From Muribaculaceae bacterium (GTDB taxonomy: Bacteria; Bacteroidota; Bacteroidia; Bacteroidales; Muribaculaceae): 64,000 nt of DNA. The stretch spans positions 1 to 64,000 of the forward strand of contig JAGATN010000010.1 in assembly GCA_017621225.1 (NCBI GenBank). Direction: 5' to 3'. The notes under the pieces are model-generated. The model made no database searches and was not told where the DNA came from. It worked only from the letters and a program-made list of their open reading frames with translations. This document shows, one piece after another, positions 18,954 through 27,139 of this stretch; position 1 is the first letter of the stretch, and every line of letters begins with the position of its first letter. The translations under genes were made by a program, and so were the position numbers.

Positions 18954-19997
18954 ATGAACGGGAAAAAAATCACCATTTTAGCTGCTCTGTTAATTGGCGG
19001 CATCGGACTGATGTCGGGGCAGGATTATTACGATGATGACATCTACTACAATCCGTCAAAAGATAAAAAAGCAAAAGAAGTCGTAAAGAAGAAAACAACT
19101 ACCATACGCACCGGAAACTATCCCGGTGCCGACACTTATACGGTAGTCACAACCTCGACCCGCAACGTCGACGAATACAATCGCCGAGGCATCTTCTCAA
19201 AGGCTCAGACCGGCACGGCAGCCGACACGACGGCTACCGAGGACTTTGCCTACACGAGGCGCATAGAGCGATTCCATAACCCCGACATAGTGGTAAGTGC
19301 AAACGACCCGATACTCGACGAATACTATTATTCGCAGCCGGCCGACGTGAACATTTACATCAACACTCCGTCGTATGGCTACTGGGGTTACCCCTATTAC
19401 GGCCCGTCATGGGCTTGGGGCTGGGGCCCATCCTGGAATTGGAGCTGGGGTTGGGGTCCATCCTGGGCTTGGGGCCCGTCGTGGAGCTGGAGTTGGGGCT
19501 GGGGCCCATCGTGGGCTTGGGGTCCGTCATGGGGCTGGGGCCCATCGTGGGGTTGGGGTCCATCCTGGTCATGGGGCCCGTCATGGGGCTGGGGAGGCGG
19601 CGTAAGCCACTACAATCCCCGCCATCCCGGAGCAATACGCCGACCTAATCTGGCAGGCCGTCCGGGCGTGTCAGGACAGCGTCCCGGAGCCAATTATCGT
19701 CCCGGCAACAATCGCTATCCCAACAACCACGGATTCATCAACAACGGCAGCGGCCGACGTCCGGGTGCAAACCAAAACGGATACCGACCCAACAACACTC
19801 GTCCGTCGAACAATAACAACTACACCCGTCCGGGCAACCAGAACAACAATAACACCTCCTACACTCGTCCCGGCAGAGGCGGATCGTCATTCGGCGGAGG
19901 AAGCGGATTTGGCGGTTCAGGTGGCGGACGTCACGGCATAGGCGGCGGTGGCGGCAGCCGTTCGGGTGGCGGAAGATCAGGCGGCGGCAGACGATAA
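18954..19997 (+). CDS. Exported low-complexity protein with Trp-Gly-Pro-Ser repeats
   Basis: A 347-residue exported protein of unknown function. The signal peptide ends near residue 22 (GLMSGQ), followed by an acidic-aromatic start (DYYDDDIYY). A middle segment of about 110 residues is rich in Thr and Asp and appears folded. Residues 145-220 are dominated by nine GPSW units alternating with WG and WS pairs, giving an extraordinary Trp content. The last 125 residues are Asn/Arg/Gly/Pro-rich, ending in GGGRSGGGRR. The tail is probably disordered and positively charged. It precedes a FadL/OmpP1-like barrel gene by 87 bp on the same strand, so an envelope role alongside that barrel is plausible but unproven. 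Confidence 0.8.
   Translation: MNGKKITILAALLIGGIGLMSGQDYYDDDIYYNPSKDKKAKEVVKKKTTTIRTGNYPGADTYTVVTTSTRNVDEYNRRGIFSKAQTGTAADTTATEDFAYTRRIERFHNPDIVVSANDPILDEYYYSQPADVNIYINTPSYGYWGYPYYGPSWAWGWGPSWNWSWGWGPSWAWGPSWSWSWGWGPSWAWGPSWGWGPSWGWGPSWSWGPSWGWGGGVSHYNPRHPGAIRRPNLAGRPGVSGQRPGANYRPGNNRYPNNHGFINNGSGRRPGANQNGYRPNNTRPSNNNNYTRPGNQNNNNTSYTRPGRGGSSFGGGSGFGGSGGGRHGIGGGGGSRSGGGRSGGGRR
19401..19600 (+). repeat. Coding tandem repeat array (GPSW units)
   Basis: Degenerate repeats built on GGCCCATCNTGG and GGNTGGGG encode nine GPSW blocks within about 200 bp. Unit lengths vary between 12 and 30 bp, always in multiples of three, so length changes would keep the frame. The synonymous variation between units argues against very recent expansion. 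Confidence 0.75.
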
Positions 19998-20084
19998 CGC
20001 CTGCATCCACCCAAAACTTACAGCCTGCCGACCATGCTTATGGTCGATAACTAAAAGTCAAAACAACAAAAACGACATCGATTT

Positions 20085-21674
20085 ATGAAAAAAGCCATCA
20101 TTACAGCCTTGATAGGTACTGCTCCGTTCATGGCATTTGCACAGAGCGCAGTTGACGCATATCAATTAGCTCAACCGGAGCTGAGAGGCACTGCTCGTTT
20201 CATGGCAATGGGCGGTGCATTCGGAGCCCTCGGAGGTAACCTGTCGACACTGACCCAAAACCCCGGAGGCATAGGCGTATATCGCGGAAACGACGTGGGC
20301 GTAACGCTCAATCTCGACATCCAAAGCGTAAAATCAATGGCTCAGGGATTCGGAATGACCAAGAATCAGACCAAATTCAACTGCAACAACTTTGGATACG
20401 TCGGATCGATAATGACCAACGGCGACTTCATGCCGGTGTTCAACTGGGGAGCTTCGTACTCGCGCACCCAATCGTTCGACCGCGCATATCATGGCCGCTT
20501 CAATTCTCTCAACGGATCGCTGTCGAATTACATAGCCGGATACACCAATGGCATACCGTCGAACGAGCTTTTGCCTTCAAAAGGATACAATCCGTATCAA
20601 GACTCGTTCAACCCATGGATAAGCATTCTGGGATATAATTCGTACATCATCAATCCGATAGGCAATTCCGACAAATACACCGGCCTGTGGCAAGACGGCA
20701 CCAGCGGTACCGGCGGATTTGACGTTCTTGAAAAAGGTTATGTCGACGAATACTCCATAAACTTCGGCGGAAACATAATGAACACCGTATATTGGGGTAT
20801 GGGATTCGGAATCACCGACATAAACTACGAATCGAGCACATACTACGAAGAAGATCTGAACAACGCCCTTATCCCCAACAGCGAAGCTACAGGAGTGGAA
20901 AATGGAAACGGTGGTTTCGGACTCGACAACTGGAAAAGAATATCAGGCAACGGCTTCAACTTCAAGACAGGCATAATCGTGGCCCCGATAAATGAACTTC
21001 GATTCGGATTGGCCGTACATACGCCCACATATTACAACCTGTCGCAGGAAGGATGGGCGCAGATTGACTACGGTTACAGCAGCGGTTACAGCAATACGGC
21101 ACAGACCGACGATGGCTATACCGATTACTTTGAATGGAAATATCGCACTCCGTGGCGACTCATTGCCAGCGTGGCCGGTGTCATCGAATCACAGTTCATA
21201 GTAAGCTTCGACTACGAGTATCGTCCGTATCAGAATATGAATGCCAAGGACAATGACGGCAACCAGTACAACGACATAAAAGGCGACATCGAAACATACT
21301 ATCAGACTTGCAACATATTCAGACTCGGAGGCGAATATCGCATCAACCGCAATCTGAGCGCCCGCATCGGATATAGTTCGCAATCATCGCCCTCTACGGC
21401 TCAATTCAAAAACAACGATGTCGACGTATGGACATTCGGAGTCGACGAAACCGAAACCCAGCCGTCATATCAGATTGACGACAAGACGCAATACATCACC
21501 TGCGGATTGGGCTATCGATACAAAGAGCTGTACATCGATGCTGCATATGTACATAAAAATCGCAAAAGCACATTCCATGCCTATACGCCGAACAACTTCA
21601 CAAGTACACCCCCTTCGGCCAAAATAACCGACAATAACAATCAGATAGTACTGACTCTCGGCATGCGATTCTAA
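20085..21674 (+). CDS. OmpP1/FadL-family outer-membrane transport protein
   Basis: A 529-residue outer-membrane barrel. The signal peptide MKKAIITALIGTAPFMAFAQ is followed by the family segment RGTARFMAMGGAFGALGGN, then GIGVYRGNDVG, and the strand pattern continues to a C-terminal LTLGMRF. Relatives in Bacteroidales are often labelled hemin receptors but belong to the FadL/TodX group of long-chain hydrophobic compound channels. The substrate cannot be told. It follows the WGPS protein gene after 87 bp; a small hairpin (CGACCAT/ATGGTCG, 20028-20045) lies between them without a T-tract, so read-through is likely. Confidence 0.85.
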   Translation: MKKAIITALIGTAPFMAFAQSAVDAYQLAQPELRGTARFMAMGGAFGALGGNLSTLTQNPGGIGVYRGNDVGVTLNLDIQSVKSMAQGFGMTKNQTKFNCNNFGYVGSIMTNGDFMPVFNWGASYSRTQSFDRAYHGRFNSLNGSLSNYIAGYTNGIPSNELLPSKGYNPYQDSFNPWISILGYNSYIINPIGNSDKYTGLWQDGTSGTGGFDVLEKGYVDEYSINFGGNIMNTVYWGMGFGITDINYESSTYYEEDLNNALIPNSEATGVENGNGGFGLDNWKRISGNGFNFKTGIIVAPINELRFGLAVHTPTYYNLSQEGWAQIDYGYSSGYSNTAQTDDGYTDYFEWKYRTPWRLIASVAGVIESQFIVSFDYEYRPYQNMNAKDNDGNQYNDIKGDIETYYQTCNIFRLGGEYRINRNLSARIGYSSQSSPSTAQFKNNDVDVWTFGVDETETQPSYQIDDKTQYITCGLGYRYKELYIDAAYVHKNRKSTFHAYTPNNFTSTPPSAKITDNNNQIVLTLGMRF

Positions 21675-21696
21675 GCATACTCACATCAAACCATAC

Positions 21697-21746
21697 CGAA
21701 TCCGATGAAGACGATATCAAACCCGTCATCACCGGATTCGTTTTTT
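21697..21746 (+). terminator. Rho-independent terminator after the FadL-like gene
   Basis: CGAATCCG (21697-21704) pairs with CGGATTCG (21733-21740), followed directly by TTTTTT. It ends the rightward unit just before the leftward DNA-repair pair. Confidence 0.75.
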
Positions 21747-21782
21747 ACATACGGTGATACTAATGGAGTTGGACCGGGAATT

Positions 21783-22553
21783 TTACAGGCCGTTCTTTTC
21801 TGTGAGATATTTCCAAAATCTTACGGGCATGTCCTGACGCTGTTTGCGAGGATTGATGCGCTCCGGAATAGCCGTATATTTAAAATATGTGCGCCAAAGC
21901 TTCTGAAAGAGCTGTTCGTCGGCGTCGGCCATATCATCGGGCAGAATGCCGGTGGTCATATGGCTGCGATCGCTGCTCAGACGCATACGCTCCAACCGGC
22001 GGCCATCGTAATAATAGCCATAATCGCGCCGCCTGTCGTAGATTATGAATTTACCGTCGGAGAATCTGTCGCGAAAGTGCTCCACCGCCATATGCATGAC
22101 ATCATATCGCGGCTCCATTATGCCAAAATATGTGTCGTCGGCCGCCTTTTGAAATCGCATGAACTGCACCACCCTGTGAGCTTCGCCCTTTACCCGACGG
22201 CTATTTTCGAGAATGGCCAATAGGTCGGCGTCGGAAAAATCAGACTCCACATTCTCCGCCGAATCAAACACACGGCATATGAAACGGAAAAGAGAGGTGT
22301 AAAACGCATTGTCTTCGCATAAAAACGAAATTGCCATGGCACTTGCAGCTCCGCGCGACACTTTGCGCAGCAAAGCATTCCACACCCGTTCCGACTTCGA
22401 CACATCGGTAACCACATCGACCACATCGGAGCTAAAAAGGGGCATCTCGCCACCAGGAGCCACGACGCATTCGGGCCGCTTCTTCGCGGAATAGGCAAGG
22501 AACACGCCTGTCAGCAACCCGTCAAAACTACCGTCGAACCTAAATACCGTCAT
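21783..22553 (-). CDS. TIGR03915-like DNA metabolism protein (DUF4130 domain)
   Basis: A 256-residue protein matching the TIGR03915 group: it starts with VFRFDGSFDGLLTGVF, has LRKVSRGAA near residue 65, and contains the DUF4130 core with VVQFMRFQKAADDTYFGIM and HMAVEHFRDRFSD. The C-terminal part contains IPERINPRKQRQDMPVRFWKYLTE, a conserved end in the family. Proteins of this group are found beside the radical SAM protein TIGR03916, and often with a uracil-DNA-glycosylase-like protein, in a putative DNA modification or repair system whose chemistry is not described. Here its partner lies upstream on the same strand, separated only by a MITE-like element. Confidence 0.85.
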   Translation of the reverse strand: MTVFRFDGSFDGLLTGVFLAYSAKKRPECVVAPGGEMPLFSSDVVDVVTDVSKSERVWNALLRKVSRGAASAMAISFLCEDNAFYTSLFRFICRVFDSAENVESDFSDADLLAILENSRRVKGEAHRVVQFMRFQKAADDTYFGIMEPRYDVMHMAVEHFRDRFSDGKFIIYDRRRDYGYYYDGRRLERMRLSSDRSHMTTGILPDDMADADEQLFQKLWRTYFKYTAIPERINPRKQRQDMPVRFWKYLTEKNGL

Positions 22554-22560
22554 ATAACTA

Positions 22561-22724
22561 AGAGTATGTTTACTTTTGACTTATGTTAAGATTTAGAGAG
22601 AATTTCAGAGTATGTTTGGAGATTGAGTGAAGGTGTTATGGGGCTCCATAACGACTGAATGAAATCGCCAAACAGAACTGAAAGGCCTCTAAAGATTTCA
22701 TAAAGTTAAATGTAAACATACTCT
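22561..22724. mobile_element. MITE-like element with 13-bp terminal inverted repeats
   Basis: AGAGTATGTTTAC at 22561-22573 is the perfect inverted complement of 22712-22724. The 164-bp interior has no reading frame of note and includes the palindromic core GTTATGGGGctCCATAAC, shared with 768-799. The left end lies 8 bp from the start of the TIGR03915-like gene, and the right end overlaps the stop codon of the radical SAM gene, so the element fills the whole operon junction. No target-site duplication is evident. It could be a MITE or a REP-like dispersed element; copies elsewhere in the genome would decide. Confidence 0.65.
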
Positions 22725-23985
22725 AAAAATCAAATTGCAACTGCCGTGCATCGGACGAAGCGGGCGCTTTTACGGCGCTCAACAGCTGACGCTTCACATA
22801 TTCAGGCGACAAATCGGCCACGCATGCACTTGCAAGCTCATTGCACGTTATGAAATAGCGGGCCCTTTTCATGACCACGCCAATCTTTTTTAGATGCTCC
22901 GATGTAAGATGCCGGTATTTGCGCGCATTAACTATCAGAGCGGCCGATTTTACCCCTATGCCCGGAACACGCAATATGAGTTCGTACTCGGCCTTGTTGA
23001 CATCTATCGGAAACAGTTCGGGGTGACGCAACGCCCATCCGAGCTTGGGATCGATCTCCAGATCGAGATTCGGATTATCGTCGTCGGCTATTTCGCCCGA
23101 TTTAAAACCATAAAACCTCATTAGCCAATCGGCCTGATACAGGCGATGCTCGCGCACCAATGGCGGCTGTTTCAGCGCGGGCAACCGATTGTCGTAAAGA
23201 TTCACGGCCACATAGCCCGAATAATACACCCTGCGCATGGTAGGCGTGGAATACAATGCCGACGACAGCGCCAATATGTCCTTATCGCTGTCGGGAGAAG
23301 CCCCTACTATCATCTGCGTGCTCTGACCTGCGGGAACGAATCGAGGCACGTGGCGCAACCTACGCCGATCCTCCTTGTTTTCCAATACACCTTGTTTTAT
23401 ATAGGCCATCGGCTCGAATACGCTTTTGTGGTCTTTTTCGGGAGCAAGATATTTCAGCGAAGCCTCGTTGGGAATCTCCACGTTCACGCTCATTCGATCG
23501 GCATATCTGCCGGCCATGTTGACAAGCTCACGCGATGCGCCGGGAATGCTTTTCAGATGTATGTATCCGTTAAACCGGTGCACTTCGCGCAGATCGCGCG
23601 CCACCCGCACCATGCGCTCCATAGTGTAGTCGGGATTGCGCACCACCCCCGAGCTCAGAAACAAGCCCTCTATATAGTTGCGCCGATAAAATTCCATAGT
23701 CACCGACACTATCTCGCTCACCGAAAGAGTGGCACGAGGCACATCGTTCGACCGCCTGTTTACGCAATATGCACAATCGTATATGCAATAATTGGTAAGC
23801 ATTATTTTAAGCAACGATATGCAACGTCCGTCATCGGCAAAACTGTGGCACACGCCAATGCCCCCGACGGTATTGCCCACACCTTTGCCATTGTTTCGGC
23901 GCACGGTTCCGCTCGACGAGCATGACACGTCGTATTTTGCAGCTCCTGCAAGAATTTTCAATCGTTCGATAACCGATTCAGTCAT
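22723..23985 (-). CDS. Putative DNA modification/repair radical SAM protein (TIGR03916-like)
   Basis: A 420-residue radical SAM protein. The cluster motif C67-x3-C71-x2-C74 is in YCIYDCAYCVNRRSND, followed by the family segments LFLSSGVVRNPDYTMERM and HLKSIPGAS. The region after the barrel (about 335-390) carries helix-hairpin-helix sequence, LRVPGIGVKSAALIVNA, which suggests DNA contact. These features define the rSAM group linked to uracil-DNA-glycosylase-like partners; the reaction is unknown. The ATG at 23985 is preferred to a longer frame because a -7 element TATATTTG ends 8 bp before it, implying a nearly leaderless message. The stop codon uses the end of the MITE-like element. Confidence 0.88.
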   Translation of the reverse strand: MTESVIERLKILAGAAKYDVSCSSSGTVRRNNGKGVGNTVGGIGVCHSFADDGRCISLLKIMLTNYCIYDCAYCVNRRSNDVPRATLSVSEIVSVTMEFYRRNYIEGLFLSSGVVRNPDYTMERMVRVARDLREVHRFNGYIHLKSIPGASRELVNMAGRYADRMSVNVEIPNEASLKYLAPEKDHKSVFEPMAYIKQGVLENKEDRRRLRHVPRFVPAGQSTQMIVGASPDSDKDILALSSALYSTPTMRRVYYSGYVAVNLYDNRLPALKQPPLVREHRLYQADWLMRFYGFKSGEIADDDNPNLDLEIDPKLGWALRHPELFPIDVNKAEYELILRVPGIGVKSAALIVNARKYRHLTSEHLKKIGVVMKRARYFITCNELASACVADLSPEYVKRQLLSAVKAPASSDARQLQFDF

Positions 23986-24082
23986 AACGATGCAAATATA
24001 CGGCACCTTCAGGCCACCAAAACGCACACTATTATTAAAAAAAGTAAAACGCCCCGTTTACGTGCCTCTTTGCGCTTTTTAC

Positions 24083-24113
24083 TTGCTATTGCTACTCTTT
24101 TGTATTACTTTTG
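24083..24113 (+). promoter_or_regulatory. Promoter of the aminotransferase gene
   Basis: TTG at 24083-24085, a 20-bp spacer and TACTTTTG at 24106-24113 fit the -33/-7 consensus. The start codon is 24 bp further on. It is divergent from the radical SAM promoter. Confidence 0.65.
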
Positions 24114-24137
24114 CAGCTTAAACTCAACATTTAAATT

Positions 24138-25337
24138 ATGCCTACAATATCGCGACGTGGCGAATTGATGCCCCAATCGCCCATACGAAAACTCGTACCG
24201 CTGGCCAACGAAGCAAAAGCCAAAGGCATTGCCGTATATCATCTGAACATTGGTCAGCCCGATTTGCCATCGCCCGAGGAAGGACTTGAAGCTTTAAAGA
24301 AAATAGATAGAAAAACGTTGGAGTACAGCCCATCGGAAGGACTCTACTCGCTACGCAAAAAGCTCGAAGGATATTATCACAAATTCAATATCGACGTCGA
24401 CGTCGACGACATCATCATAACCACCGGAGGCTCGGAAGCCGTGCTCTTTGCATTCATGGCTTGTCTTGATCCGGGCGATGAAATAATAGTGCCCGAACCG
24501 GCATATGCCAACTATATGGCGTTCGCCATATCGGCGGGAGCAAAAATCGTTACCATCCCATCGAACATCGATGACGGATTCGCGCTCCCCCCGGTCGAAA
24601 AATTCGAGGAACTCATAACCCCGCGCACCAAGGGCATATTGATTTGCAATCCCAACAATCCCACCGGATATCTCTATACCCGCAAGGAGATGGACTGCAT
24701 ACGCGACATCGTGAAAAAATATGACCTGTTTCTCTTTTCCGACGAAGTGTATCGCGAATATTGCTATACGGGGTCGCCGTACATATCGGCATTTCACCTC
24801 AAAGGCATCGAGGAGCAAGTGGTGCTCATCGACTCCGTGTCGAAGCGATATAGCGAATGCGGCATACGAATAGGTGCCATTATCACCAAGCACAAAGAGT
24901 TGAAGCGCAATGTCATGAAATTCTGTCAGGCGCGTCTCAGCCCTCCCCTGTTGGGTCAGATAGTGGCGGAAGCATCGATCGATGCCACGCCCGAGTACAT
25001 GCTTATGACATACAACGAATATGTAGAGCGCCGAAAGTTTCTCATCGACGGCCTCAACAAGATACCTGGATGCTACTCGCCAATACCTATGGGAGCATTC
25101 TATACGGTAGTGAGCTTGCCGGTCGATGATGCCGACAAATTCTGCGAATGGTGCCTGAGAGATTTTTCTTACGAGGGAGCCACGGTGTTCATGGCGCCTG
25201 CGTCGGGCTTTTACACCACTCCCGGAATGGGGAAAAACGAAGTGCGCATGGCATACGTGCTCAACAAAGAAGATCTTGGAAAAGCGCTGCAAGTGCTTGC
25301 CCAGGCATTGAAGGCATACCCCGGACGAACAATCTGA
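24138..25337 (+). CDS. PLP-dependent class I/II aminotransferase
   Basis: A 399-residue fold-type I aminotransferase of the aspartate aminotransferase family. The N-terminal segment VYHLNIGQPDLPSPEE and the PLP phosphate-binding GGSEAVLFAF are normal, NPNNPTGYLYT holds the Asn that contacts PLP, and SDEVYREYCY the Asp that pairs with its ring nitrogen. Lys in DSVSKRYSECGIRIG, near residue 236, should form the internal aldimine. The substrate specificity is not visible from the sequence; the label aspartate aminotransferase would be a guess. Six bp separate it from the downstream permease gene, so they are likely co-transcribed. Confidence 0.9.
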   Translation: MPTISRRGELMPQSPIRKLVPLANEAKAKGIAVYHLNIGQPDLPSPEEGLEALKKIDRKTLEYSPSEGLYSLRKKLEGYYHKFNIDVDVDDIIITTGGSEAVLFAFMACLDPGDEIIVPEPAYANYMAFAISAGAKIVTIPSNIDDGFALPPVEKFEELITPRTKGILICNPNNPTGYLYTRKEMDCIRDIVKKYDLFLFSDEVYREYCYTGSPYISAFHLKGIEEQVVLIDSVSKRYSECGIRIGAIITKHKELKRNVMKFCQARLSPPLLGQIVAEASIDATPEYMLMTYNEYVERRKFLIDGLNKIPGCYSPIPMGAFYTVVSLPVDDADKFCEWCLRDFSYEGATVFMAPASGFYTTPGMGKNEVRMAYVLNKEDLGKALQVLAQALKAYPGRTI

Positions 25338-25343
25338 CGCATA

Positions 25344-26603
25344 ATGCGATTCTCGTTATTCATAGGCAAGCGACTGAGCTTCAAGGAAGACGAATCGAGC
25401 ACATCTTCGCCCGGAGTTGTCATAGCCGTGTCAGGCATAGCCTTGGCCATGGTGATAATGATGATTGCGGTGACCGTAGTCACCGGATTCAAGAACGAGA
25501 TTGCCGAAAAAGTAATGGGGTTCGAATCGCAGATAACCATCATTCCAACGCTGGCCAATCAAAACTCCGGCATTTCAAACGAAGGCATAGAATTGTCCGA
25601 CGACCTCTTGGGTATAATAACCGACAATGCTCCCGGCGCCAAAGCATCGTTGTCGCTCAGACAGCCCGGAATACTCAAAACCGACGAGTCGTTTCAAGGC
25701 ATGATATTCAAGGGATTCAGCGATTCCGAGAGCTTCAGATTCATCAGCGACAACCTCGTGGAGGGAGCGATACCCGACTATTCCGCCCCCGAGAACCGCA
25801 ACTCCATACTGATATCGAAGTCTACCGCGCGCGACCTTAAGCTACATCCGGGCGACAAGATATTTGCCCACTTCTTTCTCAACGATGTCATAAAGTCGCG
25901 CAACCTCACCGTCAGCGGCATTTACGACACCCATTTCAGCGAATACGACAAGCGGTTGGTGTTTTCACACATTTCCATGCTCCAGCGCGTATGCAGCGTT
26001 GACAGCACCGTAGGCAATGCGGTGGAAATAAACGGCATACCACAAAAAGTCGACATAGATGAAATAGCCGACAACATCAGAAGCGACGCATGGAAATACG
26101 TTTCGTCTCACCGCCCCGACTACATCTACAACGTGGAAAACGTGCATCAGACCGGAGCATTGTATTTCAACTGGCTCGAACTGCTCGACACCAACGTGGT
26201 GGTGATACTCATACTCATGGCATTGGTATCGGGATTCACCCTGATATCGAGCCTTTTCATCATTATACTCGAACGAATACGCACTATCGGGTTGTTAAAA
26301 TCGCTCGGAGCCGACAATGCCACCATACGCGAAATATTCATATTCATAGCGCAACGACTCGTATTGCGCGGGTTGATAATAGGCAACATAATCGGAATCG
26401 GGCTGCTGCTGATTCAAAAACGATTCCATTTGGTTCCGCTCGATCCCGACGCTTACTATCTCAACTATGTGCCGGTCGACATAAACTGGCTTTACATCGC
26501 GGCCATAAACGTAGGAGTCATAATAGTGTCGTCGCTTGTACTCATACTCCCCACGCAAATCATAACCACCATTTCGCCGGCAAAGTCCATTAGATACGAA
26601 TGA
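25344..26603 (+). CDS. LolC/LolE-type ABC transporter permease
   Basis: A 419-residue permease of the MacB/FtsX superfamily with the lipoprotein-release layout: one N-terminal span (GVVIAVSGIALAMVIMMIAV), a periplasmic domain of about 230 residues, then three C-terminal spans. ERIRTIGLLKSLGA, the cytoplasmic coupling helix, is typical of LolC/E. The protein would move lipoproteins from the inner membrane to the LolA carrier. In Bacteroidota a single LolC/E homolog with a separate ATPase is common; no LolD-type ATPase lies nearby. It is the second gene of the aminotransferase unit. Confidence 0.85.
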   Translation: MRFSLFIGKRLSFKEDESSTSSPGVVIAVSGIALAMVIMMIAVTVVTGFKNEIAEKVMGFESQITIIPTLANQNSGISNEGIELSDDLLGIITDNAPGAKASLSLRQPGILKTDESFQGMIFKGFSDSESFRFISDNLVEGAIPDYSAPENRNSILISKSTARDLKLHPGDKIFAHFFLNDVIKSRNLTVSGIYDTHFSEYDKRLVFSHISMLQRVCSVDSTVGNAVEINGIPQKVDIDEIADNIRSDAWKYVSSHRPDYIYNVENVHQTGALYFNWLELLDTNVVVILILMALVSGFTLISSLFIIILERIRTIGLLKSLGADNATIREIFIFIAQRLVLRGLIIGNIIGIGLLLIQKRFHLVPLDPDAYYLNYVPVDINWLYIAAINVGVIIVSSLVLILPTQIITTISPAKSIRYE

Positions 26604-26715
26604 CATTTTTTTGGCAAAACAGACCTTTTTGGCATGATATTTGTTTAAACAATGAATTATATTGAGTTTTTTCAATTACTTTTGCAAACACATATAAGCA
26701 CGTTTCAAATAAAAG

Positions 26716-27075
26716 ATGACAAACAAACACGACATAATCAACTTAGTTACCGAAGGAATACAAGATCGTAAAGGACGTAAGATAACCCGCATCGATCTGT
26801 CGGGATTGGAGTCGGCTGCCGCTTCGAACTTCATCATATGCGAAGGTTCGTCGACCATGCAGGTATCGGCAATTGCCGATAACATCCGCGAGCACCTGCT
26901 TAAGGAAGGTGGAATAAAGCCCTACAATTACGACGGATATCAAAATTCACAATGGATAGTGATAGACTACGGCGACATAATGGTGCACGTGTTTTTGCCT
27001 GAAATACGCCAACGTTACAATCTTGAAGAATTATGGAGCGATGCCGTAGTCGAAGAAATCCCCGATCTCGACTGA
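26716..27075 (+). CDS. rsfS: Ribosome silencing factor
   Basis: A 119-residue RsfS (Iojap/YbeB) protein that binds L14 on the large subunit and blocks subunit joining when nutrients are short. The family core is intact: SNFIICEGSSTMQVSAIADNI around residues 37-57, WIVIDYGDIMVHVF and RQRYNLEELWSDA. It comes 64 bp ahead of ftsH, a common arrangement in Bacteroidales. A -7 element TACTTTTG at 26677-26684 lies about 31 bp upstream, so rsfS and ftsH probably share this promoter. Two TTTTTGGCA repeats (26607 and 26626) precede it, function unknown. Confidence 0.95.
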   Translation: MTNKHDIINLVTEGIQDRKGRKITRIDLSGLESAAASNFIICEGSSTMQVSAIADNIREHLLKEGGIKPYNYDGYQNSQWIVIDYGDIMVHVFLPEIRQRYNLEELWSDAVVEEIPDLD

Positions 27076-27139
27076 CATACGCATTAGCAGCATACACGCA
27101 TTCAAACAAATTCATCCATCAAGTTAATCAATTCACTAA

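Noticed and set aside
19401..19600. CRISPR-like repeat array
   Set aside because: The repeats have no unique spacers, vary in length in multiples of three and are translated as GPSW units.
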